A stretch of DNA of 64,000 nt from CAYHCE01 sp964355015 (lineage in GTDB: Bacteria; Cyanobacteriota; Cyanobacteriia; PCC-6307; Cyanobiaceae), in assembly GCA_964355015.1 (NCBI GenBank), contig CAYHCE010000009.1, positions 21,913 to 85,912 of the forward strand. Direction: 5' to 3'. Shown here in pieces: positions 43,801-52,217 of this stretch (its first letter is position 1; every line of letters starts with the position of its first letter). Position numbers and translations under genes: made by a program. The notes under the pieces were generated by a model. It was not told the origin of the DNA, did not search any database, and saw nothing but the letters and a program-made list of their open reading frames with translations.

Positions 43801-43938
43801 ATGACCCAGTCACCGATCACCACCACACCGCGCAACTACCCGATCTTCACGGTCCGGTGGCTGTCTCTACACGCGCTGGGCATCCCCACGGTCTTTTTCC
43901 TGGGGGCGCTGGCGGCCATGCAGTTCGTACGTCGCTGA
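43801..43938 (+). CDS. psbF: Cytochrome b559 beta subunit
   Basis: 45 residues: MTQSPITTTPRNYPIFTVRW then LSLHALGIPTVFFLGALAAM and QFVRR. The histidine in SLHALGIP is the second haem ligand of cytochrome b559. Encoded directly after psbE and 8 bp before psbL in one transcription unit. Confidence 0.98.
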   Translation: MTQSPITTTPRNYPIFTVRWLSLHALGIPTVFFLGALAAMQFVRR

Positions 43939-43946
43939 TTTCCGCC

Positions 43947-44066
43947 ATGCAGCGCAATCCCAACCCCAACAATCTCCCGGTTGAGCTCAACCGCACCAGT
44001 CTCTATCTTGGGCTGTTGCTGGTGTTCGTCATCGGTGTGCTCTTCACCAGCTACTTCTTCAACTGA
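43947..44066 (+). CDS. psbL: Photosystem II protein L
   Basis: 39 residues, MQRNPNPNNLPVELNRTSLY then LGLLLVFVIGVLFTSYFFN. One membrane helix, ending in the typical SSYFFN-type tail. It is needed for the quinone side and dimer stability of photosystem II. Third gene of psbEFLJ. Confidence 0.98.
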   Translation: MQRNPNPNNLPVELNRTSLYLGLLLVFVIGVLFTSYFFN

Positions 44067-44081
44067 TCCGGAGGTTCAGCC

Positions 44082-44282
44082 ATGAGCGGCAAGAAAATGT
44101 CCATGCCTGACGGCCGTATCCCGGACCGTCTCCCCGATGGCCGCCCAGCGGTCGCCTGGCAGAGCCGCTGGACCGAAGGGGTGCTGCCCCTCTGGCTGGT
44201 GGCCACAGCCGGTGGCATCGCTGTGATCTTCGTCGTCGGTCTGTTCTTCTACGGCTCCTATGTGGCCGTGGGTTCCGCCTGA
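44082..44282 (+). CDS. psbJ: Photosystem II protein J
   Basis: 66 residues with one membrane helix (LPLWLVATAGGIAVIFVVGL then FFYGSYVAVGSA). A GGAGG ribosome-binding site lies about 10 bp before the ATG. The N-terminus (SGKKMSMPDGRIPDRLPDGR) carries an extension typical of picocyanobacteria. Last gene of the cluster, followed by the terminator at 44312-44337. Confidence 0.97.
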   Translation: MSGKKMSMPDGRIPDRLPDGRPAVAWQSRWTEGVLPLWLVATAGGIAVIFVVGLFFYGSYVAVGSA

Positions 44283-44311
44283 GGTCGAAGCCCCAGCCCT
44301 TTCCGGGAACG

Positions 44312-44337
44312 AAAGCGGGCCTTTGAGCCCGCTTTTT
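44312..44337 (+). terminator. Intrinsic terminator of psbEFLJ
   Basis: AAAGCGGGC pairs with GCCCGCTTT across the loop CTTTGA, followed by a T-run. It lies 30 bp after the psbJ stop and, with its A-run on the other side, could also stop the convergent epimerase transcript. Confidence 0.9.
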
Positions 44338-44381
44338 CATGGGCTTCCATGGTGCAGGCTTTTGCTGCGAAGCCTCACCGC

Positions 44382-45404
44382 TCAGAGGGCGTAGTAGGCG
44401 CGATACCAATGGGCGAATCGCTCCAACCCCAGCTCGATCGGGGTGTGGGGCCTGAAACCCACCCAGGCCTCCAGGGCAGAGGTATCCGCCGCCGTGGCGG
44501 GCACATCGCCGGGCTGCATCGGTTCCAGCTGCTGGAGGGCAGGTATCCCCAAGGCCTGCTCGAGCACGGCAATGAAGCGCAGCAGGGGAGTGGGCTGGCT
44601 GTTGCCGATGTTGAAGATCCGGTGGGGCACCGCTGCGGTGGCGGGGTTTGGCTCCAGGGGGGCGAAAGCCGGGTCCGGCGTGGCCGGCTTGTCCAGACAG
44701 CGGATCACCCCCTCCACGATGTCATCGATGTAGGTGAAATCACGCTCCATGCGGCCATGGTTGAACACCCGGATCGGCTCGCCCGCCAGGATCGCGCCGG
44801 CGAACAGCATCGGTGCCATGTCGGGTCGGCCCCAGGGCCCGTAGACGGTGAAGAAGCGCAGACCGGTGGCCGGCAGGCCATAAAGATGGCTGTAGGTGTG
44901 GGCCATCAGCTCGTTGGCCTTCTTGGTGGCGGCGTAGAGGCTGACCGGATGGTTCACCGGATCCTGTTCGGAGAAGGGCAGGCGCCGGTTGCCGCCGTAG
45001 ACCGAGCTGCTGGAGGCGTACACCAGGTGCTCCACGCCGTGGTGACGGCAGTTCTCGAGAAGGTGGCCGAAGCCCACCAGGTTGCTCTGGATGTAAGCGG
45101 CGGGGTTCTCCAGGGAGTAGCGCACACCGGCCTGGGCGGCCAGATGCACCACCCGGCAGGGCCGCTCCGCCGCGAACAGCGCCTCCATGGCGGCGGCGTC
45201 CTCCACTGCGATCTGGCGGAAGCCGAAGCTGCCGGCCCCGGGCTGGGCCTCGATCCGTTCCAGCCGCGCCCGCTTCAGGGCCGGGTCGTAGTAGGCGTTG
45301 AGATTGTCCAGGCCGATGACCCGCTCACCACGGCCGAGCAGAACCTCGCAGACCGCGGCGCCGATGAAGCCGGCGGCACCCGTGACCAGGAGTGGACGGC
45401 TCAT
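44382..45404 (-). CDS. NAD-dependent sugar epimerase, likely UDP-glucuronate 4-epimerase
   Basis: 340 residues of the extended SDR family. N-terminal VTGAAGFIGAAVCEVLLGRG binds NAD; the catalytic Tyr-x3-Lys is in HPVSLYAATKKANELMAH. LNAYYDPALKRARLE, RFFTVYGPWGRPDMAP and RDFTYIDDIVEGVIRCLD are typical of UDP-glucuronate 4-epimerases, which make UDP-galacturonate. Substrate assignment rests on these motifs and on the neighbours. It overlaps the decarboxylase gene by 4 bp (ATGA). Confidence 0.88.
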   Translation of the reverse strand: MSRPLLVTGAAGFIGAAVCEVLLGRGERVIGLDNLNAYYDPALKRARLERIEAQPGAGSFGFRQIAVEDAAAMEALFAAERPCRVVHLAAQAGVRYSLENPAAYIQSNLVGFGHLLENCRHHGVEHLVYASSSSVYGGNRRLPFSEQDPVNHPVSLYAATKKANELMAHTYSHLYGLPATGLRFFTVYGPWGRPDMAPMLFAGAILAGEPIRVFNHGRMERDFTYIDDIVEGVIRCLDKPATPDPAFAPLEPNPATAAVPHRIFNIGNSQPTPLLRFIAVLEQALGIPALQQLEPMQPGDVPATAADTSALEAWVGFRPHTPIELGLERFAHWYRAYYAL

Positions 45405-46360
45405 CGCTGAGGCTCCTGGCCCAGGCGCTGCCTGAAGTAGTCGATGGTGTCGGCGAGACCCTGCTCGAGAGGAACCCTGGCCTCCCAGCCCAGTTCGCGG
45501 CGAGCCAGATCGATCGCGGGCTGGCGCTGAAGCGGGTCGTCCTGCGGCAGCGGCAGAAAGAGGAGCGGCAAGGACGGGTCGATGCGCTCCAGCACGAGTT
45601 CGGCCAGTTGCCGGATGGTGAATTCACGGGGGTTGCCGAGGTTGATCGGGCCGGTATGGCTTCCGTTCATCAACCGGATCAGGCCTTCCACCAGGTCGTC
45701 CACATAACAGAAGCTGCGGGTCTGGCTGCCATCGCCATAGAGGGTGAGCGGTTCACCGCGCAGCGCCTGCACAATGAAGTTACTCACCACGCGGCCGTCA
45801 TCAGGGACCATGCGGGGCCCATAGGTGTTGAAGATCCTCGCCACCCTGATCTCGGATCCATGCATGCGGTGATAGTCGAAGCAGAGCGCTTCGGCGATCC
45901 GCTTGCCCTCGTCGTAGCAGGCGCGGATGCCGATCGGGTTGACGCAGCCCCGATAGCTTTCCGGCTGGGGATGGAGCTCCGGATCGCCATACACTTCGCT
46001 GGTACTGGCCAGCAGCAGCCGTGCGCCCAGCCGGCGGGCCAGGCCGAGCATGTTGTAGGTACCGAGGAAGCTCGTCTTGGCGGTCTTGATCGGGTTGGAC
46101 TGGTAGTGGCGGGGGGAAGCCGGACAGGCCAGATGCCAGATCCTGTCCACTTCCAGCCGGATCGGTTCGGTGACGTCGTGACGGATGAGTTCGAAGTTCG
46201 CATGGCCGATCCAGCGGGCCACATTCGACTTGCAGCCGGTGAAGTAGTTATCGAGGCAGATCACCTCCTCTCCGGCTTCCATCAGCCGGTCCACCAGGTT
46301 GGAGCCGACGAAGCCGGCGCCACCGGTGACCAGATTCCTCCAGGCTGGGGATGCCTCCAT
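45401..46360 (-). CDS. uxs: UDP-glucuronate decarboxylase (UDP-xylose synthase)
   Basis: 319 residues from ATG 46360. SDR motifs: LVTGGAGFVGSNLVDRLMEA, DNYFTGCKSNVARWIGH, IWHLACPASPRHYQSNPIKT, STSEVYGDPELHPQPESY, ACYDEGKRIAEAL (Tyr-x3-Lys) and RIFNTYGPRMVPDDGRVVSN. These are the UXS signatures; the enzyme turns UDP-glucuronate into UDP-xylose. Start 4 bp after the ugd stop, end overlapping the epimerase: a tight three-gene unit making UDP-sugars for polysaccharides. Confidence 0.93.
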   Translation of the reverse strand: MEASPAWRNLVTGGAGFVGSNLVDRLMEAGEEVICLDNYFTGCKSNVARWIGHANFELIRHDVTEPIRLEVDRIWHLACPASPRHYQSNPIKTAKTSFLGTYNMLGLARRLGARLLLASTSEVYGDPELHPQPESYRGCVNPIGIRACYDEGKRIAEALCFDYHRMHGSEIRVARIFNTYGPRMVPDDGRVVSNFIVQALRGEPLTLYGDGSQTRSFCYVDDLVEGLIRLMNGSHTGPINLGNPREFTIRQLAELVLERIDPSLPLLFLPLPQDDPLQRQPAIDLARRELGWEARVPLEQGLADTIDYFRQRLGQEPQR

Positions 46361-46364
46361 CGCT

Positions 46365-47780
46365 TCAGCCCTCCCCCACCCGCCAGACCTGCATTCCGGC
46401 CAGCCGTGCCGCTTCCGCATCGGTGATGGCACGAACATCAAAGAGCCAGGCCGGCTGGCGCATGCGTGCGGCGATCGCGGGCCAGTCGAGCGTACGGAAG
46501 CTGGCCCATTCGGTGAGAACAAGCACGGCATCGGCTCCCTCCACGGCCGCCAGGACCCCGGCGGCGGGCTCCCAGCTCCCGTCGTCGCCCAGGCCGAGGC
46601 CGAGCTCCGACGGCAGGCGCCCAAGGTCGGCCACCATCTGGGCGGTGGCGACCTTCGGGTCGTGGATCGCCAGGTGTGCCCCTTCCTCGAGCAGGTTTCG
46701 GCAGATGGAGATCGCCGGGGAGTCCCGGGTGTCGTTGGTGTCGGCCTTGAAGGCGAATCCGAGCACGGCCAGCCGTTTGCCGCTCACCGTGCCGAACAGC
46801 CTGCCGACCAGGAGGCGGGCGATTCGCTGCTGCTGCCAGTCGTTCAGGGCCACCACCTGCGCCCAGTAGTGGGCGGCTTCCTCGAGGCCGTAGTGACGGC
46901 AGAGATAGACGAGATTGAGGATGTCCTTGCGGAAGCAACTGCCGCCGAAGCCAGGCCCCGCCGAGAGGAACTTCGGCCCGATCCGGGTATCGCTGCCGAT
47001 GGCTCGTGCCACCTCCTTGACATCGGCACCCGTGGCTTCGCACAGGGCACCGATCGCATTGATCGAGGAGATGCGCTGGGCGAGGAAAGCGTTGGCCGTG
47101 AGCTTGGAGAGCTCGCTGCTCCACAGGTTGGTGCGCAGGATCCGCTCGGGTTCCACCCAGTGGCCGTAGATGGTGGCCAGGGCCTCGATCGCACGGGGTT
47201 CCTCGCCGCCGATCAGCACGCGATCGGGATGTTCCAGATCGGGGATGGCGGTGCCCTCCGCCAGGAATTCGGGATTGGAGAGGACGGAGAAGGTCTTGGT
47301 GGCGCCGCTTCCTGCGGCCTGGGAGGCGGCGAGAATCTCCTTGATCGTTTCGGCTGTGCGGACCGGCAGGGTGCTCTTCTCCACCACGATCGTGTGCCCC
47401 GTGGCATGGGCGGCCACCTGACGGGCCGAGGCCTCGATCCAGCGCAGATCCGACGCCTGCCCCGCACCGAGGCCGCGGCTCTTGGTGGGGGTGTTCACCG
47501 ACAGGAACACCATGTCGGCGCTGGCGATCGCGCCCTCCACCTCGGTGCTGAAATGCAGGTTGCGGCCTCGGCAGCGCCCCACCAGCTCAGCCAGGCCCGG
47601 TTCATAGACAGGGAGCCTGCTCAGGTCGGCATCGTTCCAGGCGGCAATCCGGGCGACGTTGAGGTCGACCAACGTGACCTGGAGGTGGGGGCAGCGATCG
47701 GCGATCACCGCCATGGTCGGCCCCCCCACGTAGCCAGCCCCGATGCAGCAGATGCGACGGATCGCTGGTGGTTCGCTCAT
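46365..47780 (-). CDS. ugd: UDP-glucose 6-dehydrogenase
   Basis: 471 residues from ATG 47780 (MSEPPAIRRICCIGAGYVGG). It oxidises UDP-glucose to UDP-glucuronate using two NAD. Seen: Rossmann motif GAGYVGGPTMAVIA, LSVNTPTKSRG, VVEKSTLPVRTAE, LSNPEFLAEGTAI and the catalytic cysteine in GPGFGGSCFRKDILNLVYL, then LGFAFKADTNDTRDSPAI. The sequence (LTLVDLNVARIAAWN region, YKADTND) resembles the eukaryote-like UGDH group. Directly feeds the two downstream enzymes. Confidence 0.95.
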   Translation of the reverse strand: MSEPPAIRRICCIGAGYVGGPTMAVIADRCPHLQVTLVDLNVARIAAWNDADLSRLPVYEPGLAELVGRCRGRNLHFSTEVEGAIASADMVFLSVNTPTKSRGLGAGQASDLRWIEASARQVAAHATGHTIVVEKSTLPVRTAETIKEILAASQAAGSGATKTFSVLSNPEFLAEGTAIPDLEHPDRVLIGGEEPRAIEALATIYGHWVEPERILRTNLWSSELSKLTANAFLAQRISSINAIGALCEATGADVKEVARAIGSDTRIGPKFLSAGPGFGGSCFRKDILNLVYLCRHYGLEEAAHYWAQVVALNDWQQQRIARLLVGRLFGTVSGKRLAVLGFAFKADTNDTRDSPAISICRNLLEEGAHLAIHDPKVATAQMVADLGRLPSELGLGLGDDGSWEPAAGVLAAVEGADAVLVLTEWASFRTLDWPAIAARMRQPAWLFDVRAITDAEAARLAGMQVWRVGEG

Positions 47781-47820
47781 CGGAGCCGTCGTTCTGGTCG
47801 AGAGTCTCCCACAAGGTTCC

Positions 47821-49143
47821 TTAACGATTGCTGGCGGCTTCGGTCGGCCAGCCCGTCGGCTCGAGCCACCCGGCCAGGCGCCGCACAGCCTCTTCGACAG
47901 GCAGGCGCTCCTCGACGCCGGCCGTGTTCGCCCCGCCGCCGAGGAGATCCTTGAGCAGCACCACCCCCTGCTCGGCTTCGCCGTCACCGATCAGCACGGC
48001 CCAGGGGGCGCCGGAGCGATCGGCCCGCTTCAGCTGCTTGGCGAAGGCGGCCCCGGAGAGATCCAGTTCCGTCGCCAGGCCGGCACCCCGCAGCTGACGG
48101 GCCAGCACCAGCGCCTGCAGTTCGGCCCGCGCGCCTCGGCTGATCACGACCACATCGGGTCGCGGCGCCGCCACGCCGGCGCCGGCCGCGGCGGCCTTCG
48201 CCAGCAGCAGCACCAGCCGTTCCAGCCCGATCGCCCAGCCGATCGCGGCGGTCGAAGCCCCTCCCAGCTGCTCGATCAGGCCGTCGTACCGGCCACCACC
48301 ACAGACGGTGGCCTGGGCGCCGAGCTGGCTGCTGGTGATCTCGAAGGCGGTGTGGGTGTAGTAGTCGAGGCCGCGCACCAGCCTGGGATTGAGCTGGTGG
48401 GGGATCGCCAGCAGGTCCAGGCAGTGGCGCACCCGCTCGAACCGGTCGCGGCTGGCCTGGCCGAGGCTGTCGATCAGCAGCGGCGCGTCGGCCAGAACCG
48501 CCTGGGTGTCGGAGTCCTTGCTGTCGAGGATGCGCAGGGGGTTGGTGGCGATCCGCGCCTGGGAGTCGGGATCGAGCCTGTGCCGGTGCTCCTCCAGCCA
48601 GGTCACCAGCCGGGCCCTGTAGGCGGCGCGGTCGGCGGCGTCACCGAGCGAGTTGAGCTCGAGCGAAAGCTCGGACACGCCGAGATCGGTCAGCAGATCC
48701 CAGGCGATCGCGATCGCTTCCGCGTCGCTGCGCGGATCGGCGAAGCCCAGCAGTTCGATCCCCACCTGGTGAAACTGACGCTGCCGGCCCGCCTGGGGGC
48801 GCTCGTAGCGGAACATCGGGCCCGTGTACCAGAGCCGCTGCGGGCCCTGGCTGAGCAAGCCGTGCTGCAGAACAGCACGCACCACCGAGGCCGTTCCCTC
48901 CGGCCGCAGGGTGCAGCTGCGCTGGCCCCGGTCCGCGAAGGTGTACATCTCCTTGCCGACCACATCGGTGGCTTCACCGATGCCGCGGGCGAACAGCTCG
49001 GTGACCTCCAGCAGCGGGGTGCGGATCTCGGCCAGGCCGGCCCGGCGGAAGCGGGAGCGGGCGGTGGCCTCGACGTGCTGCCACAGCGGCATCCGCTCCG
49101 GCAGCAGATCCACCATGCCCCGAAGGCTCTGCAGCTTCTCCAC
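47821..49143 (-). CDS. hisS: Histidine--tRNA ligase
   Basis: About 440 residues from a GTG at 49143 (GTG 49167 also in frame). Class II synthetase: motif 2 QRLWYTGPMFRYERPQAGRQ followed by RQFHQVG, the HisA/HisB histidine signatures LVRGLDYYTHTAFE and VCGGGRYDGLIEQLGG, and motif 3 GWAIGLERLVLLL. The anticodon domain follows (PDVVVISRGARAELQALVLA). Length is normal. Lies between queE and ugd on the same strand, 40 bp from ugd. Confidence 0.96.
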   Translation of the reverse strand: MEKLQSLRGMVDLLPERMPLWQHVEATARSRFRRAGLAEIRTPLLEVTELFARGIGEATDVVGKEMYTFADRGQRSCTLRPEGTASVVRAVLQHGLLSQGPQRLWYTGPMFRYERPQAGRQRQFHQVGIELLGFADPRSDAEAIAIAWDLLTDLGVSELSLELNSLGDAADRAAYRARLVTWLEEHRHRLDPDSQARIATNPLRILDSKDSDTQAVLADAPLLIDSLGQASRDRFERVRHCLDLLAIPHQLNPRLVRGLDYYTHTAFEITSSQLGAQATVCGGGRYDGLIEQLGGASTAAIGWAIGLERLVLLLAKAAAAGAGVAAPRPDVVVISRGARAELQALVLARQLRGAGLATELDLSGAAFAKQLKRADRSGAPWAVLIGDGEAEQGVVLLKDLLGGGANTAGVEERLPVEEAVRRLAGWLEPTGWPTEAASNR

Positions 49144-49224
49144 GCCAGCCCGACAGCATCGGTGCACAGTTTGCGGGATCGCCGCGATCGAGACGTGGCA
49201 CCCGTCCGTACGAGGAAGGTGCGT

Positions 49225-49905
49225 TCAGCGCACACCCAGCCACTTGTGGGTCTGCAGGCTGAGGCGCCAGGCGGGATGGCGGCGCACGTAATCGATCGCC
49301 AGCGCCTGTCCTTCGCAGCTGTCCCAGCCGGCCTGCAGGAAGAGCTGCGGGGCCGCCCCGGCGCCACGGCTGCTTGTGGCCGTGGCCGCCATCGCTTCGG
49401 CGAAGCGCAGATCGGCCGGGTCATGCACCACCACCTTCAGTTCAGCGCAGGCGGCCAGCAGCTCGGCGGTGGGCGGCCGGTGCCGCTTGGGGGAGAGGGT
49501 GATCCAGTCGAAGCGTCCAGAGAGCGGATCCACGCCGCTGGTTTCGAGATGCAGCGGCAGGCCCGAGGCCCGCAGGAAGGCGCAGAGGGAGTCGAGGCCG
49601 TGCTGGAGCGGCTCGCCGCCGGTGATCACGATGAAACCGGCGCCGGCCTCACGGGCGGCGCCGGCCTCGGCGGCCAGATCGGCGAGGCGGCGATGGGGAT
49701 GGGCCGTTTCCGGCCAGGAGTGCCTGGTGTCGCACCAGGGGCAGCCCACCGTGCAGCCCGCCAGACGCAGGAAGAAGGCGCTGCGGCCGCTATGGGCACC
49801 CTCACCCTGCAAGGAGTGGAAGGATTCCACGACGGGAAGGGTCAGGTTCCTGTCCAGCCGCGCCTCTGCCGGTGCCACGTCATGGCTCCTGCCTGCGAGC
49901 TTCAT
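49225..49905 (-). CDS. queE: 7-carboxy-7-deazaguanine synthase
   Basis: 226 residues from ATG 49905. Radical-SAM enzyme of queuosine/7-deazaguanine synthesis. The cluster-binding motif is CTVGCPWCDT (a CxxxCxxC form) after VESFHSLQGEGAHSGRSAFF; then VITGGEPLQHGLDSLC, LHLETSGVDPL and LKVVVHDPADLRFAEAM. Its start overlaps the pyrG stop by 4 bp. Other queuosine genes are not in the window. Confidence 0.94.
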   Translation of the reverse strand: MKLAGRSHDVAPAEARLDRNLTLPVVESFHSLQGEGAHSGRSAFFLRLAGCTVGCPWCDTRHSWPETAHPHRRLADLAAEAGAAREAGAGFIVITGGEPLQHGLDSLCAFLRASGLPLHLETSGVDPLSGRFDWITLSPKRHRPPTAELLAACAELKVVVHDPADLRFAEAMAATATSSRGAGAAPQLFLQAGWDSCEGQALAIDYVRRHPAWRLSLQTHKWLGVR

Positions 49906-51572
49906 GACGACACGGGGATTCCGCTCAACTGGACTTCGATCGTCCCGGCCGCGTCTGCCGAGCACGGGGCCAGCGGCAGCCGCTGCTGCGCTGCCTCGAT
50001 CAGCCCCCGGAACAGCGGATGGGGCTTGCCGGGACGGGAGAGGAACTCGGGGTGGTACTGACAGGCGGTGAAGAAGGGATGGTCCCTGCGTTCGATCAGT
50101 TCCACCAGCCGACCATCGGGAGAGGTGCCGCTGATCGTGTAGCCCGACTCGAGGAGGAGGTTGCGGTAAGCGTTGTTGAACTCGTAGCGGTGGCGATGCC
50201 GCTCGTAGATCACCTCCTCGCCGTAGAGCCGGGAAGCCAGGGTGCCGCCGGCCAGCCGACAGGGATAGACCCCGAGCCGCATCGTGCCGCCCAGATCCAC
50301 CACGTCCTGCTGCTCGGGCAGCAGGTGGATCACCGGGTGGAGGCTGTCGGGATCGAGCTCGGCGCTGGTGGCCCCGGCCAGCCCCGCCAGGTTGCGGGCC
50401 CACTCGATCACGGCGCACTGCATGCCCAGGCAGAGCCCGAGAAAGGGCACCCGCTGCTCCCGCGCCCAGCGGATCGCCGCCACCTTGCCGTCCACCCCGC
50501 GGTTGCCGAAGCCGCCCGGCACCACCACCGCGTCCATCCCCCGCAGCAGGGTCTCGGCCCCCTGGGTCTCGATCTGCTCGGCGGACACCCAGTGCAGATC
50601 CAGGGAGGCATCCCGGTCGATGCAGGCATGGCGCAGGGCCTCCACCACCGAGAGGTAGGCGTCGTTGAGCTGCACGTACTTGCCCACCAGCGCCACCTTG
50701 ACCGCCGGCCCGGGGTTGCGCAGCTTGCGCACCAGCTCTTCCCAGCGCTCCATATCGCTGTCGTGATCCTCCAGCCTCAGCACGTCGAGCACCTGGCGGC
50801 AGAGCCCTTCCCGTTCGAGCGCGATCGGCACCGCATAGATGCTGTCGGCATCGCGGGCGGGGATCACCGCCTGGGTGAGGACGCCGCAGAAGCCGCCGAT
50901 CTTCGCCTTGAGCTCCTCGCTGATCGGCCGGTCGCAGCGGCAGACCAGCAGATCGGGCTGGATGCCGATCGAGCGCAACTCCTTGACCGAGTGCTGGGTG
51001 GGCTTGGTCTTGATCTCGCCGGCCGTACCGATGTAGGGCAGCAGGGTGACGTGCACGTAGGCCAGATCCTGGCGGCCCACATCGCCGCGGAATTCACGGA
51101 TCGCCTCGAGGAACGGCAGCGATTCGATGTCGCCCACCGTGCCGCCGATCTCGGTGATCACCACATCCACGCCGCTGTCGGCGGCCACCCGGTGGATCCT
51201 TTCGCGGATCTCACGGGTGATGTGGGGGATGACCTGAACCGTGCCGCCGTTGTAATCGCCGCGGCGCTCCTTGTTGATCACCGCCTGGTAGATCGAGCCG
51301 GTGGTCACGCTGTTGAGGCGCGACATGGCGGTATCGGTGAAGCGTTCGTAATGGCCCAGGTCGAGGTCGGTCTCGGCGCCGTCCTGGGTGACGAACACCT
51401 CACCGTGCTGGTAAGGGCTCATCGTGCCCGGATCCACATTGAGGTAGGGATCGAGCTTGAGGATCGAGACGCTGTAGCCCCTGGACTTGAGCAACCGCCC
51501 GAGGCTGGCCGCCACGATCCCCTTGCCGATGCTCGACACCACCCCGCCGGTCACGAACACGAACTTCGTCAT
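49902..51572 (-). CDS. pyrG: CTP synthase
   Basis: 556 residues from ATG 51572 (MTKFVFVTGGVVSSIGKGIV). Converts UTP to CTP using glutamine and ATP. Synthetase domain: SIGKGIVAASLGRLLKSRGY, LDPYLNVDPGTMSPYQHGEV, EIGGTVGDIESLPFLEAIRE. Glutaminase domain: VVVPGGFGNRGVDGKVAAIR, the catalytic-cysteine motif LGLCLGMQCAVIEWARN, and FFTACQYHPEFLSRP with the partner His/Glu. Overlaps queE by 4 bp. Confidence 0.97.
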   Translation of the reverse strand: MTKFVFVTGGVVSSIGKGIVAASLGRLLKSRGYSVSILKLDPYLNVDPGTMSPYQHGEVFVTQDGAETDLDLGHYERFTDTAMSRLNSVTTGSIYQAVINKERRGDYNGGTVQVIPHITREIRERIHRVAADSGVDVVITEIGGTVGDIESLPFLEAIREFRGDVGRQDLAYVHVTLLPYIGTAGEIKTKPTQHSVKELRSIGIQPDLLVCRCDRPISEELKAKIGGFCGVLTQAVIPARDADSIYAVPIALEREGLCRQVLDVLRLEDHDSDMERWEELVRKLRNPGPAVKVALVGKYVQLNDAYLSVVEALRHACIDRDASLDLHWVSAEQIETQGAETLLRGMDAVVVPGGFGNRGVDGKVAAIRWAREQRVPFLGLCLGMQCAVIEWARNLAGLAGATSAELDPDSLHPVIHLLPEQQDVVDLGGTMRLGVYPCRLAGGTLASRLYGEEVIYERHRHRYEFNNAYRNLLLESGYTISGTSPDGRLVELIERRDHPFFTACQYHPEFLSRPGKPHPLFRGLIEAAQQRLPLAPCSADAAGTIEVQLSGIPVSS

Positions 51573-51674
51573 GGACGCTGGACCCGCTGGCGATGGCCGA
51601 CCCTTCAATGTACCGACCTCCTCCGGTGTGGCCAGAATCCCCTCCCCCACCAGCCGAGTCCGGGGGGCATCGGC

Positions 51675-52175
51675 TCAGGCCTCCAGCAGGCTGCGCAGCA
51701 TCCAGGCGGTCTTCTCGTGCACCTGGAGGCGCTGGGTGAGCAGGTCGGCGCTGGGTTCATCGCCAGCCTCCTCCACCAGGGGGAAGAGGCTGCGGGCGGT
51801 GCGGGCCACCGCTTCGTGGCCCAGCACCAGCTCCCGGACCATCTCGAGGGCGGGGGGGTGGCCCTGGGTTTCGGTGATCGAGGAGAGGGCGGCGAAGCGG
51901 GTGCCGCCGAACGGTGCCGGACACCCCAGGGCGCGGATGCGCTCGGCGATGACATCGAGAGCGTTCCACAGCTCCGTGTACTGCTCCATGAACATCAGGT
52001 GGAGCGTGCTGAACATCGGCCCGGTCACGTTCCAGTGGAAGCCGTGGGTCTTGCCATAGAGCACGTAGCTGTCGGCCAGCAGACGGCCGAGACCGGCGGC
52101 GATCTGCTCGCGCTGGTCGGCGGGGATGCCGATGTCGATGGGAGGAGCGCCGGCGGCGGAGGGAGCGAAGGCCAT
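51675..52175 (-). CDS. dps: Dps-family ferritin-like protein
   Basis: 166 residues. Binds iron and protects DNA from peroxide in a 12-subunit shell. The ferroxidase residues lie in LYGKTHGFHWNVTGPMFSTL and HLMFMEQYTELWNALDVIAE, as in Dps proteins; RFAALSSITETQGHPPALEM continues. Start at ATG 52175. A sigma factor gene ends 40 bp upstream on the same strand. Confidence 0.92.
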   Translation of the reverse strand: MAFAPSAAGAPPIDIGIPADQREQIAAGLGRLLADSYVLYGKTHGFHWNVTGPMFSTLHLMFMEQYTELWNALDVIAERIRALGCPAPFGGTRFAALSSITETQGHPPALEMVRELVLGHEAVARTARSLFPLVEEAGDEPSADLLTQRLQVHEKTAWMLRSLLEA

Positions 52176-52205
52176 GTTTTTAAGCGGAGTGACTTCTTTT
52201 TAGTG

Positions 52206-52217
52206 GAGTCCGGACTC
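52206..52217. other. 12-bp palindrome between the sigma factor gene and dps
   Basis: GAGTCCGGACTC is a perfect palindrome, with imperfect GTG/CAC flanks, touching the stop codon of the sigma factor gene and 30 bp upstream of dps on the minus strand. The T-run next to it is on the wrong side for a terminator in the direction of dps. It could be an operator for dps; that is a guess. Confidence 0.35.
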
